Shown here: piece by piece, positions 33,273 through 42,359 of the stretch | How positions within the stretch are numbered: the first letter of the stretch is position 1 | How the letters are laid out: the number at the start of each line of letters is the position of its first letter | DNA from: Cyanobium sp. CACIAM 14 | GTDB lineage: Bacteria > Cyanobacteriota > Cyanobacteriia > PCC-6307 > Cyanobiaceae | DNA: 64,000 nt | Direction of reading: 5' to 3' | Assembly: GCA_000708525.1 (NCBI GenBank) | Contig: JMRP01000011.1 | Location: 1-64,000, forward strand | Notes under the pieces: model-generated | Database searches by the model: none | What the model saw: only the letters and a program-made list of their open reading frames with translations | Told to the model about the DNA's origin: nothing | Translations under genes and position numbers: made by a program

Positions 33273-36200
33273 ATGTCGTTTTCCGACAATTTCATCAGGC
33301 GGCCGGTCCTCACCACGGTCTGCAGCCTCCTGATCGTGCTGGCGGGTCTGATCGCAATCCCGACGCTGTCGATCGAAAATCTTCCCAACATCGCCCCGCC
33401 GCTGATTCAGGTCACCTCCAACTACGGCGGCGCCAATTCCCTGGTCACCGAACAGGCGGTGACCAACCCGATCGAGCAGCAGATCAACGGGGTGCCTGGA
33501 GTGAATTACATCTCCTCCACCAGCACCATGTCTGGGGTGAGCACGATCCAGGTCTATTTCAATGAGGGAACGGATATCGATATTGACCAGGTGAATGTGC
33601 AGAACCGGGTATCGCTGGCGATGCGGCAGCTGCCCCAGCAGGTGCAGGCCACCGGCGTCTCGGTGCAACAGAGCACCCCATCCATCCTGCTGGCCTATCA
33701 GGTGACGTCCACCCAGGGGCAGTTCGACGCGGCCTATCTCAACGGCCTGATCTACCAGAGCCTCTACTTCCAGCTGGGCAGGGTTCCTGGTGTGGCCAAC
33801 GTCAACCTGCTGGGCGGCAGCAATCCGGCATTCTGGTTGTTCGTGGATGCCAACAAGCTGGCGGCCAACAATCTCACGGCCGATGATGTCGTCCGCGCGG
33901 TGGCGAATCAGAACAGCGTGGCCATCGGTGGTCTGGTGGGAGGGCCGCCGGCAGGGGGCAGTCAGAAGTTCGCCTACCCGATCCTGGTGGAGAACAACGG
34001 CAATCTGGTGTCTGTCGACGACCTCAACAACCTGATCGTGGGTCGATCCTCCACCGGCAATCTGTTGCGTCTGCGGGATGTGGGCGAGGCCACCTACGGC
34101 ACCAACAGCTTCGCCCAGCAGGCGGTCAGCATCGATGGCCATCCCTCGATCACCGTCGCCGTTTTCCAGACCCCCGAGAGCAATGCTCTCGATGTCTCGA
34201 GACAGGTGGTGCAGGTGATGAAGCAATTCCGTCAGACCGTGCCGCCGGGGGTGAAGGTGTTCGAGATCTACAACGTCGGCCAGTTCATCGAATCCGCCGT
34301 GGAAGGTGTGGTCGATGCCCTCGGCCTGGCAATCGTGCTGGTGCTGCTGATCCTGTTCCTGTTTCTCCAGGACTGGCGGGCCACGGTGGTGCCGAGTCTG
34401 GCGATCCCGATCTCGCTGGTGGGCACCTTCGCATTCGTCAGGATCTTCGGGTTCTCGATCAACCAGCTCACCCTGCTCGGTCTGGTGCTGGCCACCGGCC
34501 TGGTGGTGGATGACGCCATCGTGGTGATCGAGGCGGTGGAGAAGAACCTGGAGAAGGGACTGTCACCCCGCCAGGCCGCCATGGCCTGCATGGGTGAACT
34601 GTTCGGAGCCCTTGTGGCCACGGCCCTTGTGCTGATGGCCGTGTTCGTGCCCGTGGCGTTCTACCCCGGCGGCATCGGCATCATCTACCGCCAGTTCGCC
34701 CTCACCATCGCCTTCTCCATCGCCATCTCTGCCTTCAACGCGCTTACCTTCTCGCCCATGCTCTCGGCCCTGCTGCTGAGGAACCGGAAATCACCGCCAC
34801 CGGGGCGGCTGGTGGGGATCGTCGGCGGCGCGATCGTGGGCCTGGCCTTCGGCCGCTTCAGCAGTGCCTCCTTCGGCAGCGCGGCCTACGCGGTGGGACT
34901 GGTGGGCGGGGTGCTGGCCGGCGGGAATCTCGTCTGGATCTTCGATCGCTTCAATGCGTTCTTTGCCCGCCTGGAGCGCTCCTACGCCTCCCTGGTGGGC
35001 TTCCTCATCGCCCGGCGCCGCTGGATCCTGGTGGGTCTGGGCAGCGGCATCGTGCTCACCCTGTACGCCTTCACCGCCCTGCCCACCGCCTTCATCCCCG
35101 TGGAGGACCAGGGCTATGGGCTGGGAATCATCCAGCTTCAGAACGGTGCCTCCCTGAGCCAGACCCAGGCCGTGGCCCGGGAGGTCACCAGGGTGCTGAA
35201 GGACGAGCGGGACATCGTGGCCGCCTCGGTGGTGAGCGGTTACGGCTTCAACGGGGCCAGCTCCGACCAGGGCGTGTTCTTCTACGGCTTCAGACCGCTG
35301 GAGGAGCGCAGCGGCCCGGACCAGAAGGCGCCGGCGATCGTGAAGCGGCTCAACGAGAAGCTGGGCAGGCTCAGTTCGGGTCTGGCGGTGGCGGCCCAGC
35401 CCCCGGCGGTGCCGGGGTTCTCGGCCCAGGGGGGCTTCTACTTCCAGTTCAATGACCTCAGCAACGGGGCCTACAGCTTCAACCAGCTCGACGATCTGGC
35501 CAGGCAGCAGATCCTGGCCGGCACCGTCAGCGGCGATTTCTCCAGCCTCTACACCCAGTTCATCCCCAGCGCTCCCGCCTTCGGTCTGAAGATCGACCGC
35601 TCGATCCTGGGGGCGCTGAACGTGGACTTCCAGCAGGCGATGCAGACCATCGCCGTGCTGGCCGGCAGCAATTACTCCGGCCTCACCTATGAAAGTGGCC
35701 AGGTCAGGAACATCTACGTGCAGGCGGACGCCAAGGATCGCAGTTCCCTGGAGGATGTGCTCGGCTATTACGTTCGCAGCAAGGACAAAAAGATGGTGCA
35801 GGTCTCGGAATTCGCCACGGCCGATCTGAGCAGTGCCCCACCGGTGATCAGTCACTACAACCTCTATCGCACCATTCTGATCCAGGGAGCGGAGGCGATC
35901 GGCAAAAGTTCCGGTCAAGCGTTGACGAAGATCCAGGAGATCTTCAGGGCCCAGAACTTCAACAACATCGGCTATGCCTTCACTGGTCTGGCTGCGCTGC
36001 AGCTCTCCGCCGGCAACGCCAGTGTGCTCGTGTTCGGCCTGGGGATCCTGGTGGTCTACCTGGTGCTGTCGGCCCAGTACGAGAGCTATGTGACGCCCGT
36101 GATCATCCTGATGACGGTGCCCCTGGCCATGCTGGGCGCCCTGGTGTTCCTGGCCCTGCGCTCGATCGATCTCAACATCTACGCCCAGGTGGGGCTGGTG

Positions 36201-36563
36201 ACCCTGATCGGGCTGGCGGCCAAGAACGGCATCCTGATCGTGGAGGTGGCCGAGCAGCACCTGAAGGAGGGGATGAACGCCACGGAGGCGGCCGTCGCCT
36301 CGGCGGAATCGCGGCTGCGGCCGATCCTGATGACGGCCATCGCGGCCCTGGCGGGCTTCCTGCCCCTGGTGGTGGCCACCACCGCCGGGGCCAACAGTCA
36401 GCAGGCGCTGGGCACGGTGATCTTCGGCGGCCTGCTGGTGGCCACGGTGCTTTCCCTCGGGGTCGTGCCTCCCTTCTATGTGGTGGTGAAGGCTCTGGAG
36501 GCCCGCTGGTTTTCCGGGCGCCCCGCTGCGGGTTCAGCGAACGGTGACGCTCCGGTGCCCTGA
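33273..36563 (+). CDS. RND multidrug efflux transporter 2
   Basis: Second HAE1/AcrB-type pump, 1,096 residues, clearly paralogous to pump 1. Shared landmarks are FIRRPVLTTVCSLLIVLAGL, LGLVLATGLVVDDAIVVIEA with the Asp pair in TM4, VGLVTLIGLAAKNGILIVEVA and RPILMTAIAALAGFLPLVVA. A shorter hydrophobic insertion (residues about 503-555) occupies the same site as in pump 1. The two adaptor/pump sets probably arose by duplication. Substrate cannot be predicted. Its end converges on the GAF gene with four bases between. Confidence 0.92.
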   Translation: MSFSDNFIRRPVLTTVCSLLIVLAGLIAIPTLSIENLPNIAPPLIQVTSNYGGANSLVTEQAVTNPIEQQINGVPGVNYISSTSTMSGVSTIQVYFNEGTDIDIDQVNVQNRVSLAMRQLPQQVQATGVSVQQSTPSILLAYQVTSTQGQFDAAYLNGLIYQSLYFQLGRVPGVANVNLLGGSNPAFWLFVDANKLAANNLTADDVVRAVANQNSVAIGGLVGGPPAGGSQKFAYPILVENNGNLVSVDDLNNLIVGRSSTGNLLRLRDVGEATYGTNSFAQQAVSIDGHPSITVAVFQTPESNALDVSRQVVQVMKQFRQTVPPGVKVFEIYNVGQFIESAVEGVVDALGLAIVLVLLILFLFLQDWRATVVPSLAIPISLVGTFAFVRIFGFSINQLTLLGLVLATGLVVDDAIVVIEAVEKNLEKGLSPRQAAMACMGELFGALVATALVLMAVFVPVAFYPGGIGIIYRQFALTIAFSIAISAFNALTFSPMLSALLLRNRKSPPPGRLVGIVGGAIVGLAFGRFSSASFGSAAYAVGLVGGVLAGGNLVWIFDRFNAFFARLERSYASLVGFLIARRRWILVGLGSGIVLTLYAFTALPTAFIPVEDQGYGLGIIQLQNGASLSQTQAVAREVTRVLKDERDIVAASVVSGYGFNGASSDQGVFFYGFRPLEERSGPDQKAPAIVKRLNEKLGRLSSGLAVAAQPPAVPGFSAQGGFYFQFNDLSNGAYSFNQLDDLARQQILAGTVSGDFSSLYTQFIPSAPAFGLKIDRSILGALNVDFQQAMQTIAVLAGSNYSGLTYESGQVRNIYVQADAKDRSSLEDVLGYYVRSKDKKMVQVSEFATADLSSAPPVISHYNLYRTILIQGAEAIGKSSGQALTKIQEIFRAQNFNNIGYAFTGLAALQLSAGNASVLVFGLGILVVYLVLSAQYESYVTPVIILMTVPLAMLGALVFLALRSIDLNIYAQVGLVTLIGLAAKNGILIVEVAEQHLKEGMNATEAAVASAESRLRPILMTAIAALAGFLPLVVATTAGANSQQALGTVIFGGLLVATVLSLGVVPPFYVVVKALEARWFSGRPAAGSANGDAPVP

Positions 36564-36567
36564 GCCG

Positions 36568-37392
36568 TCAGGTTTCCTTCTCCCCCGGAGGGCCACTCCG
36601 CGAGCCGCCCTCCCCCCGGCGCTCCGCCTCGGCCACCTCGGGGAAGTGCTTCTCGATGCAGGCCTGGCACACGCCATGGGTGAATTCCACGTCGGCATGG
36701 TCCTTGATGAAGGCCTCCACGCTCGACCAGTAGCCGGCATCGTTGCGGATCGCCTTGCAGTAGGAGCAGATCGGCACGAGTCCCTCGATCAGGGCGATCT
36801 TCTCCAGCGCCTCCGCCAGCCGGGCGGACACCCTCCGCAGCTCCATCTGGCTCACCACCTGGCGGGCGAGGCTCTTGAGGGCCTGGATCTGCCCCGCGGT
36901 GAGATCCCTCGGGGCATGGTCGATCACACACAGGGTGCCCAGGGGAAGGGCCTCCGGTGACAGCAGAGGGACACCGGCGTAGAAGCGGACGTTCGGCGCA
37001 CAGACGACCAGGGGGTTGGTGGCGAAGCGCGAATCCCTGTGGGCGTCCTGGATCACCAGGATGTCGTCCTCGAGGATCGCGTGGGCGCAGAAGGAGATGT
37101 CCCGGGCCGTTTCGCGGGCCTCCAGGCCGATGCTGGATTTGAACCACTGCCGGTCGCGGTCGACCAGGCTGACCAGGGCGATGGGAACGTCGCAGATGAA
37201 CGCCGCCAGGGCGGTCAGATCGTCGTAGGCCTGCTCGGGTGGGGTGTCGAGAATCCGGTACTCCCGCAAGGCCTCCAGCCGCTCCTGCTCTCGCTCGGTG
37301 AGTGGCGCCTTCATGGGCAGGGTTCCGGAGGGAGCCTGTCGCCCCACGGATTCATTGTGGAAAGCGGAGTCGGTGGCCACCCGGGGCTTCAT
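36568..37392 (-). CDS. GAF-domain protein with C-terminal Cys motif
   Basis: Signalling protein of 274 residues. Residues 33-195 form a GAF domain of the type often found N-terminal to histidine kinases or diguanylate cyclases (LREYRILDTPPEQAYDDL, DRQWFKSSIGL, SFCAHAIL, FYAGVPLLSPE, LGTLCVIDH). A coiled helix leads to a short Cys module: PICSYCKAIRNDAGYW and THGVCQACI, a likely metal-binding tail seen on other bacterial sensor proteins. No output kinase or cyclase domain is present, so it may act as a stand-alone ligand sensor. ATG 37392 follows GAGG; ATG 37314 is an alternative nearer the domain. Confidence 0.8.
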   Translation of the reverse strand: MKPRVATDSAFHNESVGRQAPSGTLPMKAPLTEREQERLEALREYRILDTPPEQAYDDLTALAAFICDVPIALVSLVDRDRQWFKSSIGLEARETARDISFCAHAILEDDILVIQDAHRDSRFATNPLVVCAPNVRFYAGVPLLSPEALPLGTLCVIDHAPRDLTAGQIQALKSLARQVVSQMELRRVSARLAEALEKIALIEGLVPICSYCKAIRNDAGYWSSVEAFIKDHADVEFTHGVCQACIEKHFPEVAEAERRGEGGSRSGPPGEKET

Positions 37393-37742
37393 CTTTCCTC
37401 ACCGTCCCCGAGCCCGCCTTCGCCACGGCGTCGCCCCGATGCTGAAGCCACTGCTGCGTGGGCGACGGTCCGCCCTGGGTTGCCGCTGCAGGCGGGTTCA
37501 CCATCGCTTTGCCGCTGAGATGGCGCGTCCGATCTCCGGTTGGTGGGCCCAACCCCTGCTGCCCAGCGCTCCGGGCTGCGGCCATGGGGAAGGGCTGCTG
37601 GTGCAGCAACGACTTGGCCGGGATCGTGAGTCTTTCCCGGCCCACTCTGGGCGGCTTGAACCAGTGTGTTGTGACCCCCATCGCTCCGTCGAGGGGACGC
37701 TGCGGTTGCTGATAGTTTCGGAACGGCCGAATCCGGGGCTCC
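37393..37742. other. Intergenic region, nothing recognised
   Basis: This 350-base stretch between the divergent GAF and LysM genes has no believable coding frame, hairpin terminator or RNA gene that I can identify. It presumably holds promoters for both genes. Confidence 0.5.
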
Positions 37743-38621
37743 GTGGGACGCAGAACAGTCGCAGCGGTGGGTGCTCTGGCATCGCTTTCCTTTGGGTTCA
37801 GCGGCTTCAGCCTTCCTCCCGGAGCGTTCGCTCAGGTGGCGTCCCCGATGCGGAGCGTGCGGGTCGTCAAGGGAGACACCCTCGAAGCCATCGCCGCCCG
37901 TGAGGGGGTGAGCGTGGAGGATCTGGTGCGACTGAACAGGATCACCAGGCCGGAGGAACTGCAGATCGGTCAGCAGCTGAAACTCCCCCCGGCCAAGGGC
38001 GTCGTTCAGGTGGTCCCCGGCGACACGATGGCCACACTGGCGGCCCGTCATGGCACCACCGTGGAGGCTCTGCGGAAGGCCAACCCCGGGGTGAATCCGG
38101 ACCAGCTCAAGGTCGGGACCTTGCTGCGCCTGCCTCCGGCCGCCGCCAAGGCGATCACGCCGGCCAAGACCTCGGCCAAGTCGGCCGCGAAGCCCGCGGC
38201 CAAGGCACCGGCCAAGACCACCGCTCCGACGTCTGCGCCGGCGAGTCCCCCGGCCATCCCTCCCGCTGCCACCAGCGTCTCACCACCCCCGGCGCCCCTG
38301 AAGCCGACTCCGGCCGAGGGGGGGCGCTGGAGGTACTACGGCAACACCGTCGTCGACTGGGCTGGCTGGAAACTGCATCCCGGCGGGGTCCGGGTCACCG
38401 TGGTGCAACCCACCCAGGCGGACGTCGGGCCGGTGCGGGCACGGGCGACGGCCGTGGCCGTGCATTGCGCCAGCCTGCGGCAGGCATGGCTGATCAACAA
38501 CGTCTGGGAACCCTGGGATGTGCCGGAAGCGCGTTCGGCGGGCCAGCAGATCGTCCTGGATCTGTGCGCCAACGTCACGGACCCGTCCGGGCCATCGGTG
38601 CCTGCTCCTCCGGCCCCATGA
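37743..38621 (+). CDS. Exported protein with two LysM domains
   Basis: Protein of 292 residues from GTG 37743. A signal peptide (residues 1-30, ending AFAQ) precedes two LysM peptidoglycan-binding modules: VVKGDTLEAIAAREGVSVED to about residue 83, and VVPGDTMATLAARHGTTVEA to about 130. A low-complexity Lys/Ala/Pro linker (TPAKTSAKSAAKPAAK and on) leads to a C-terminal domain with RWRYYGNTVVDWAGWKLHPG and two cysteines. It is probably attached to the cell wall; the C-terminal domain has no recognised catalytic motif. Confidence 0.85.
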   Translation: MGRRTVAAVGALASLSFGFSGFSLPPGAFAQVASPMRSVRVVKGDTLEAIAAREGVSVEDLVRLNRITRPEELQIGQQLKLPPAKGVVQVVPGDTMATLAARHGTTVEALRKANPGVNPDQLKVGTLLRLPPAAAKAITPAKTSAKSAAKPAAKAPAKTTAPTSAPASPPAIPPAATSVSPPPAPLKPTPAEGGRWRYYGNTVVDWAGWKLHPGGVRVTVVQPTQADVGPVRARATAVAVHCASLRQAWLINNVWEPWDVPEARSAGQQIVLDLCANVTDPSGPSVPAPPAP

Positions 38622-38656
38622 GCACTGGCCGGGTGGCCCGGCGCTGGAGCGACTGA

Positions 38657-40477
38657 TCAGGGGCGACCTTCCCCCTCGTCGTGGCGGGGCGCCCAGGGAC
38701 TGATCACCGTCGCCCTGGGGTCGGCGTGCGTCTCCTGGGAAAAGGCCGCGATCGCCGTGGGCAGCGTGGGATAGAACCGCCGGGACCCGAGGCGCTCCAC
38801 CACGCCGGCTTTCACCAGCTGGGCGTAGAGCTCCTGCTTCACCCGAGCCATGGCGAAGACGATCCCCTGGCCGGCCAGCTGCTCCTGCAGTTCCAGCAGC
38901 ATGTCCGCGGCCGTGATGTCGATCTCCACGATCGCCTCGGCGTTGAGCACGAACCAGCCCACGGGGGCCGCTTCGGCCGTGATGGCCGCCAGGGCCCGGC
39001 GCCGGAAATCCTCCGCATTGGCGAAGCAGAGGGGGGCGTCGTAGCGATACAGCACCAGCCCGGGAATCGTGCTGGCCCCCTCCCAGTCCTTCACGTCGTG
39101 CAGGCCGGCCAGTTGGGGCACGTCGCCCAGCACGGCGTCATGGGGCCGCACCAGGCGGGCGAACAGATCGATCACCGACAGGGCCACGGCCAGTCCCACC
39201 CCCACCAGGATGTCGGTCAGCAGGACTCCGGCGAAGGTGATCAGCGCCAGGCGGAACTCACTCAGCTTGAAGCGCCGCATCCGCTGGAACTCGGGGATGT
39301 CGATCAGGCGCAGGGCGGCGTAGATCACGATCGCTCCCAGGGCCGCCTTGGGGAACAGGGCCAGCAGCGGCCGCAGGAACAGCAGCACCATCAGCACCAC
39401 CAGGAACGCCACCAGCGAGAACAGCTGGGAGCGGCTGCCGAGCGACTCGCCGATGGCGGTGCGGCTGCCGCTGCTGCTCACCGGAAAGCCCTGCATCAGG
39501 CCGTTGCCCAGATTCACCGCCCCGAGCGCCAGCAGTTCCTGGTTGGCGTCGATCCGGTAGCCGCCCCGGGCCGCGAAGGCCCGCGCCGTGAGCACGTTGT
39601 CGGAATAGCCCACCAGGGCGATCCCCAGGGCGGCGGACAGCAGATACTTGAGCTCCCCGGCCGAGGGTGGCTCCGGCAGGGTGAGGCCCGGCAGCCCTGC
39701 GGCGAAGGTGCCGATCACGGCGATCCCCCGCTGATCCAGCTGGAAGGCCGACACCACGGCCACAGCCAGCAGCACCGCCAGCAGGGGACCCGGGGCTGTC
39801 GGAAAGCGGCGCTGGACCAGCAGCAGGAATGCCAGCACCGCGGCTGCGAGCACCAGGGTGGGCAGGTGGATCTCGGCGGAGCGGGCGAGGAGTTCCCGCA
39901 ACTGCCCCACAAGGGATTCGGCCTTCAGATCCACGCCGCTGATCTTGCCGATCTGGCCGGTGATCATGATCACCGCCACCCCGGCCATGTAACCCACCAG
40001 GATCGGCTTGGAGAGAAGATCGGCCAGAAAGCCCAGCCGGCTCCAAGCCCCCAGGAAGCAGAGGAGGCCCACGATCAGGGCCAGCAGGCTGGCGAGGCTG
40101 GCATAGGCAGGGCCGTCCCCCGCTGCGAGCGGCGCGATCGCCGCCGCCGTCATCACGGCGGTGGTGGATTCGGGCCCCACCGAGAGCTGGGGCGACGAGC
40201 CGATCACGGCATAGAGCAGCATCGGCGGCAGGATCGCCCACAGCCCGGCCACCGGTGCCACGCCGGCCAGTTCGGCGTAGGCCATGCACTGGGGCACGAG
40301 GTAGGCCGCCACGGTGACCCCCGCGAGAACATCGCCGCGCAGCCACTCCGGCCTGTAGGCCCTCAGCTGCCGCAACCCCGCGAGCGAAAAGCCGGATCCG
40401 TTCCCGTTCGCTCTGGCTCCCATCGCTCGTTCGCCGCCGTCGCCGGGCCGGATGCGTTCCTCATCCGAGGATGGCAC
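38657..40477 (-). CDS. SulP-family anion transporter with STAS domain
   Basis: SLC26/SulP transporter, 606 residues, with about 12-14 membrane segments and a C-terminal STAS domain (from about residue 450: GLVLYRYDAPLCFANAEDF, then VEIDITAADMLLELQ). The signature VPQCMAYAELAGVAPVAGLW is present near residue 63. Members carry sulfate, bicarbonate (BicA) or other anions; sequence by eye does not tell which. BicA-like function is attractive in a cyanobacterium but unproven. The start is GTG 40477 or ATG 40423, the latter giving a more usual N-terminus. Confidence 0.88.
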   Translation of the reverse strand: MPSSDEERIRPGDGGERAMGARANGNGSGFSLAGLRQLRAYRPEWLRGDVLAGVTVAAYLVPQCMAYAELAGVAPVAGLWAILPPMLLYAVIGSSPQLSVGPESTTAVMTAAAIAPLAAGDGPAYASLASLLALIVGLLCFLGAWSRLGFLADLLSKPILVGYMAGVAVIMITGQIGKISGVDLKAESLVGQLRELLARSAEIHLPTLVLAAAVLAFLLLVQRRFPTAPGPLLAVLLAVAVVSAFQLDQRGIAVIGTFAAGLPGLTLPEPPSAGELKYLLSAALGIALVGYSDNVLTARAFAARGGYRIDANQELLALGAVNLGNGLMQGFPVSSSGSRTAIGESLGSRSQLFSLVAFLVVLMVLLFLRPLLALFPKAALGAIVIYAALRLIDIPEFQRMRRFKLSEFRLALITFAGVLLTDILVGVGLAVALSVIDLFARLVRPHDAVLGDVPQLAGLHDVKDWEGASTIPGLVLYRYDAPLCFANAEDFRRRALAAITAEAAPVGWFVLNAEAIVEIDITAADMLLELQEQLAGQGIVFAMARVKQELYAQLVKAGVVERLGSRRFYPTLPTAIAAFSQETHADPRATVISPWAPRHDEGEGRP

Positions 40478-40581
40478 CGGGCAAGGGCGGCGCCTGCAAA
40501 GGCTGGAACCTCTCTTAACCCTTCGTGGCCAGAATCTCCTTCATCCAGGCGACACGGCAAGGGCTGGCTTTGGTCGCACGT

Positions 40582-40587
40582 TACAAT
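40582..40587 (+). promoter_or_regulatory. Possible -10 box of the Anbu operon
   Basis: TACAAT lies 31 bases before the GTG start of the Anbu gene and matches a sigma-70 -10 element. No clear -35 box is seen at the normal spacing. Confidence 0.35.
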
Positions 40588-40617
40588 TCAGATTCTCGTC
40601 AGGGGTGGTAGGGGCTG

Positions 40618-41379
40618 GTGACGTATTGCGTCGGCTACTGGTTGGAAAAGGGCCTCGTCTTCGCGTCGGACTCGCGCACGAATGCTGGTGTTGACTATAT
40701 TTCCACCTACAGCAAGATGTATTCGTTCCAGCCGGCCCCAGACCGGTTGTTCATCCTTCTGGCGGCGGGGAACCTCGCCACCACCCAGGCGGTGGTCAGT
40801 CGGATCCGCCGCGATCTGGATCAGGCGATCGAACCAGCCTCGGATGGAGCCAGGGACCTGCGCACCTGCGATTATCTGTTCGAGGCGGCCGCCTATGTGG
40901 GTCGTGTCAGCGTGGCGGCGCAACAGGAGCACGCTCCCACGCTCCAGGAGGCGGGGGCCAGCGCCCAGGCCTCCTTCATCCTGGGAGGGCAGATCGGCGG
41001 CGAGGCCCATGGGCTGTACCTGATCTATCCCCAGGGCAATGCAGTGATGGCCACGCGGGAAACGCCGTTCCTGCAGATCGGAGAAAGCAAATATGGAAAA
41101 CCACCGCTCGATAATGTGGGGCACACCAATCTTTCCCTGGAAGACGCTGCCCGGCTCTGTCTGATCTCCCAGGTGCTCACCCAGCGCTCCAACCTCACGG
41201 TCGGCCCCCCGTTTGAGCTGGCCCTCGTTCCCCGCGATGCCCTGGCCATCTCCCACCGGATCAGGCTCGAGGCGGAGGCTCCCGAGCTTGCCGCCATGTT
41301 CGAGATCTGGAGAGAGGCCCAGCGGGAGGCTCTCTATCGCCTGCCCCATTTCCCCTGGGAGCAGTCTGCACCCCCATGA
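40618..41379 (+). CDS. Anbu, proteasome-like peptidase
   Basis: Ancestral beta-subunit (Anbu), a bacterial relative of HslV and the 20S proteasome, 253 residues from GTG 40618. The protein begins Met-Thr-Tyr-Cys, so removal of Met exposes Thr1 as the N-terminal nucleophile without a propeptide. Family landmarks are LVFASDSRTNAGVDYISTY, LAAGNLATTQAVV, ASFILGGQIGGE, YPQGNAVMATRETPFLQIG and ESKYGKP. Anbu genes commonly lie beside alpha-E, ATP-grasp and transglutaminase-like genes; none is here. Instead it overlaps a glutaminase gene by four bases (ATGA), implying coupled expression. Confidence 0.92.
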   Translation: MTYCVGYWLEKGLVFASDSRTNAGVDYISTYSKMYSFQPAPDRLFILLAAGNLATTQAVVSRIRRDLDQAIEPASDGARDLRTCDYLFEAAAYVGRVSVAAQQEHAPTLQEAGASAQASFILGGQIGGEAHGLYLIYPQGNAVMATRETPFLQIGESKYGKPPLDNVGHTNLSLEDAARLCLISQVLTQRSNLTVGPPFELALVPRDALAISHRIRLEAEAPELAAMFEIWREAQREALYRLPHFPWEQSAPP

Positions 41380-42359
41380 CGGCCCAGGACTGGATCTCCA
41401 CCGGTCATCTGCCCTCGCCGGAGGTGGTGCAGGAGCTGGTGGCCGAGGCCCATCGCCGTTTCCAGCCGGTGACGGAGGGCCGGGTGGCGGATTACATCCC
41501 CGCCCTCGCCGCCGCCCCGCCGGAGCGGTTCGGCCTCTGCGTGGCGGGATGCGGCGGACCGCTGTTCGAAGCGGGGGAGTCCCGGGTCCCCTTCAGCATC
41601 CAGAGCCTCTCCAAGCCGTTCATGTTCGCCCTCATCTGTCAGGCCATCGGTGAGGAGGAGGCCCGCGACAAGCTCGGCGTCAACAGCACCGGCCTGCCCT
41701 TCAATTCCGTGCTGGCGGTGGAGCGCAGCGGCGAAGGACTCTCCAACCCGATGGTGAATGCCGGCGCGATCGCTGCCACCAGCCTGGCGCCCGGCGCATC
41801 GCTGGCGCGGAAGTGGGCCTTCATCCAGGATGGCTTCTCCCGCTTCGCCGGTCGGCCGCTGGAGATCGATCGGCCCGTCTACGACTCGGAGGCCGCCACG
41901 AACCGGCGCAACGTCGGCATCGCCACCCTGCTCAGCGACCATCAGCGCCTCTGGTGGGATCCCGAAGAGGCCACCGACCTCTACACCCGTCAGTGCGCCC
42001 TGAGCGTCACGGCGGCGGATCTGGCGGTGATGGCGGCCACCCTGGCCAATGGAGGACGCCAGCCGGTGACGGGGGAGCAGGTGATCGATCCCAGCCACTG
42101 CCAGCACGTGCTGGCGGTGATGGTCACGGCCGGGCTGTACGAAACCTCCGGGGACTGGCTCTATGCCACCGGGCTGCCAGGCAAGAGCGGCGTGTCCGGT
42201 GGACTGATCACGGTGGCCCCCGGCAAGGGCGGCCTGGCGACCTATTCTCCGCCTCTCGACGAGGCCGGCAACAGTGTCCGCGGGCAGCTCACCGCCCGGT
42301 TCCTCTCGGCAAGGCTCGGGCTCAATCTCTTCGCCTCCACTCCCGATGCAGTTCGATAG
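41376..42359 (+). CDS. glsA: Glutaminase
   Basis: Serine-dependent glutaminase of the beta-lactamase-like fold, converting glutamine to glutamate and ammonia. 327 residues, normal length. The nucleophile motif is SLSK (Ser77-Lys80) in FSIQSLSKPF. Other family signatures are NPMVNAGAIA, YDSEAATNRRNVGIA, LYTRQCALSVTAADLAVMAA, and LPGKSGVSGGLI near the C-terminus. It overlaps the Anbu stop by four bases and the glutamate symporter start by 14 bases, so the three genes form a tight operon concerned with glutamine/glutamate. Confidence 0.95.
   Translation: MTAQDWISTGHLPSPEVVQELVAEAHRRFQPVTEGRVADYIPALAAAPPERFGLCVAGCGGPLFEAGESRVPFSIQSLSKPFMFALICQAIGEEEARDKLGVNSTGLPFNSVLAVERSGEGLSNPMVNAGAIAATSLAPGASLARKWAFIQDGFSRFAGRPLEIDRPVYDSEAATNRRNVGIATLLSDHQRLWWDPEEATDLYTRQCALSVTAADLAVMAATLANGGRQPVTGEQVIDPSHCQHVLAVMVTAGLYETSGDWLYATGLPGKSGVSGGLITVAPGKGGLATYSPPLDEAGNSVRGQLTARFLSARLGLNLFASTPDAVR

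Noticed and set aside
38681-40621. Plus-strand frame of 646 codons
   Set aside because: Antisense to the SulP transporter with no recognisable protein features.
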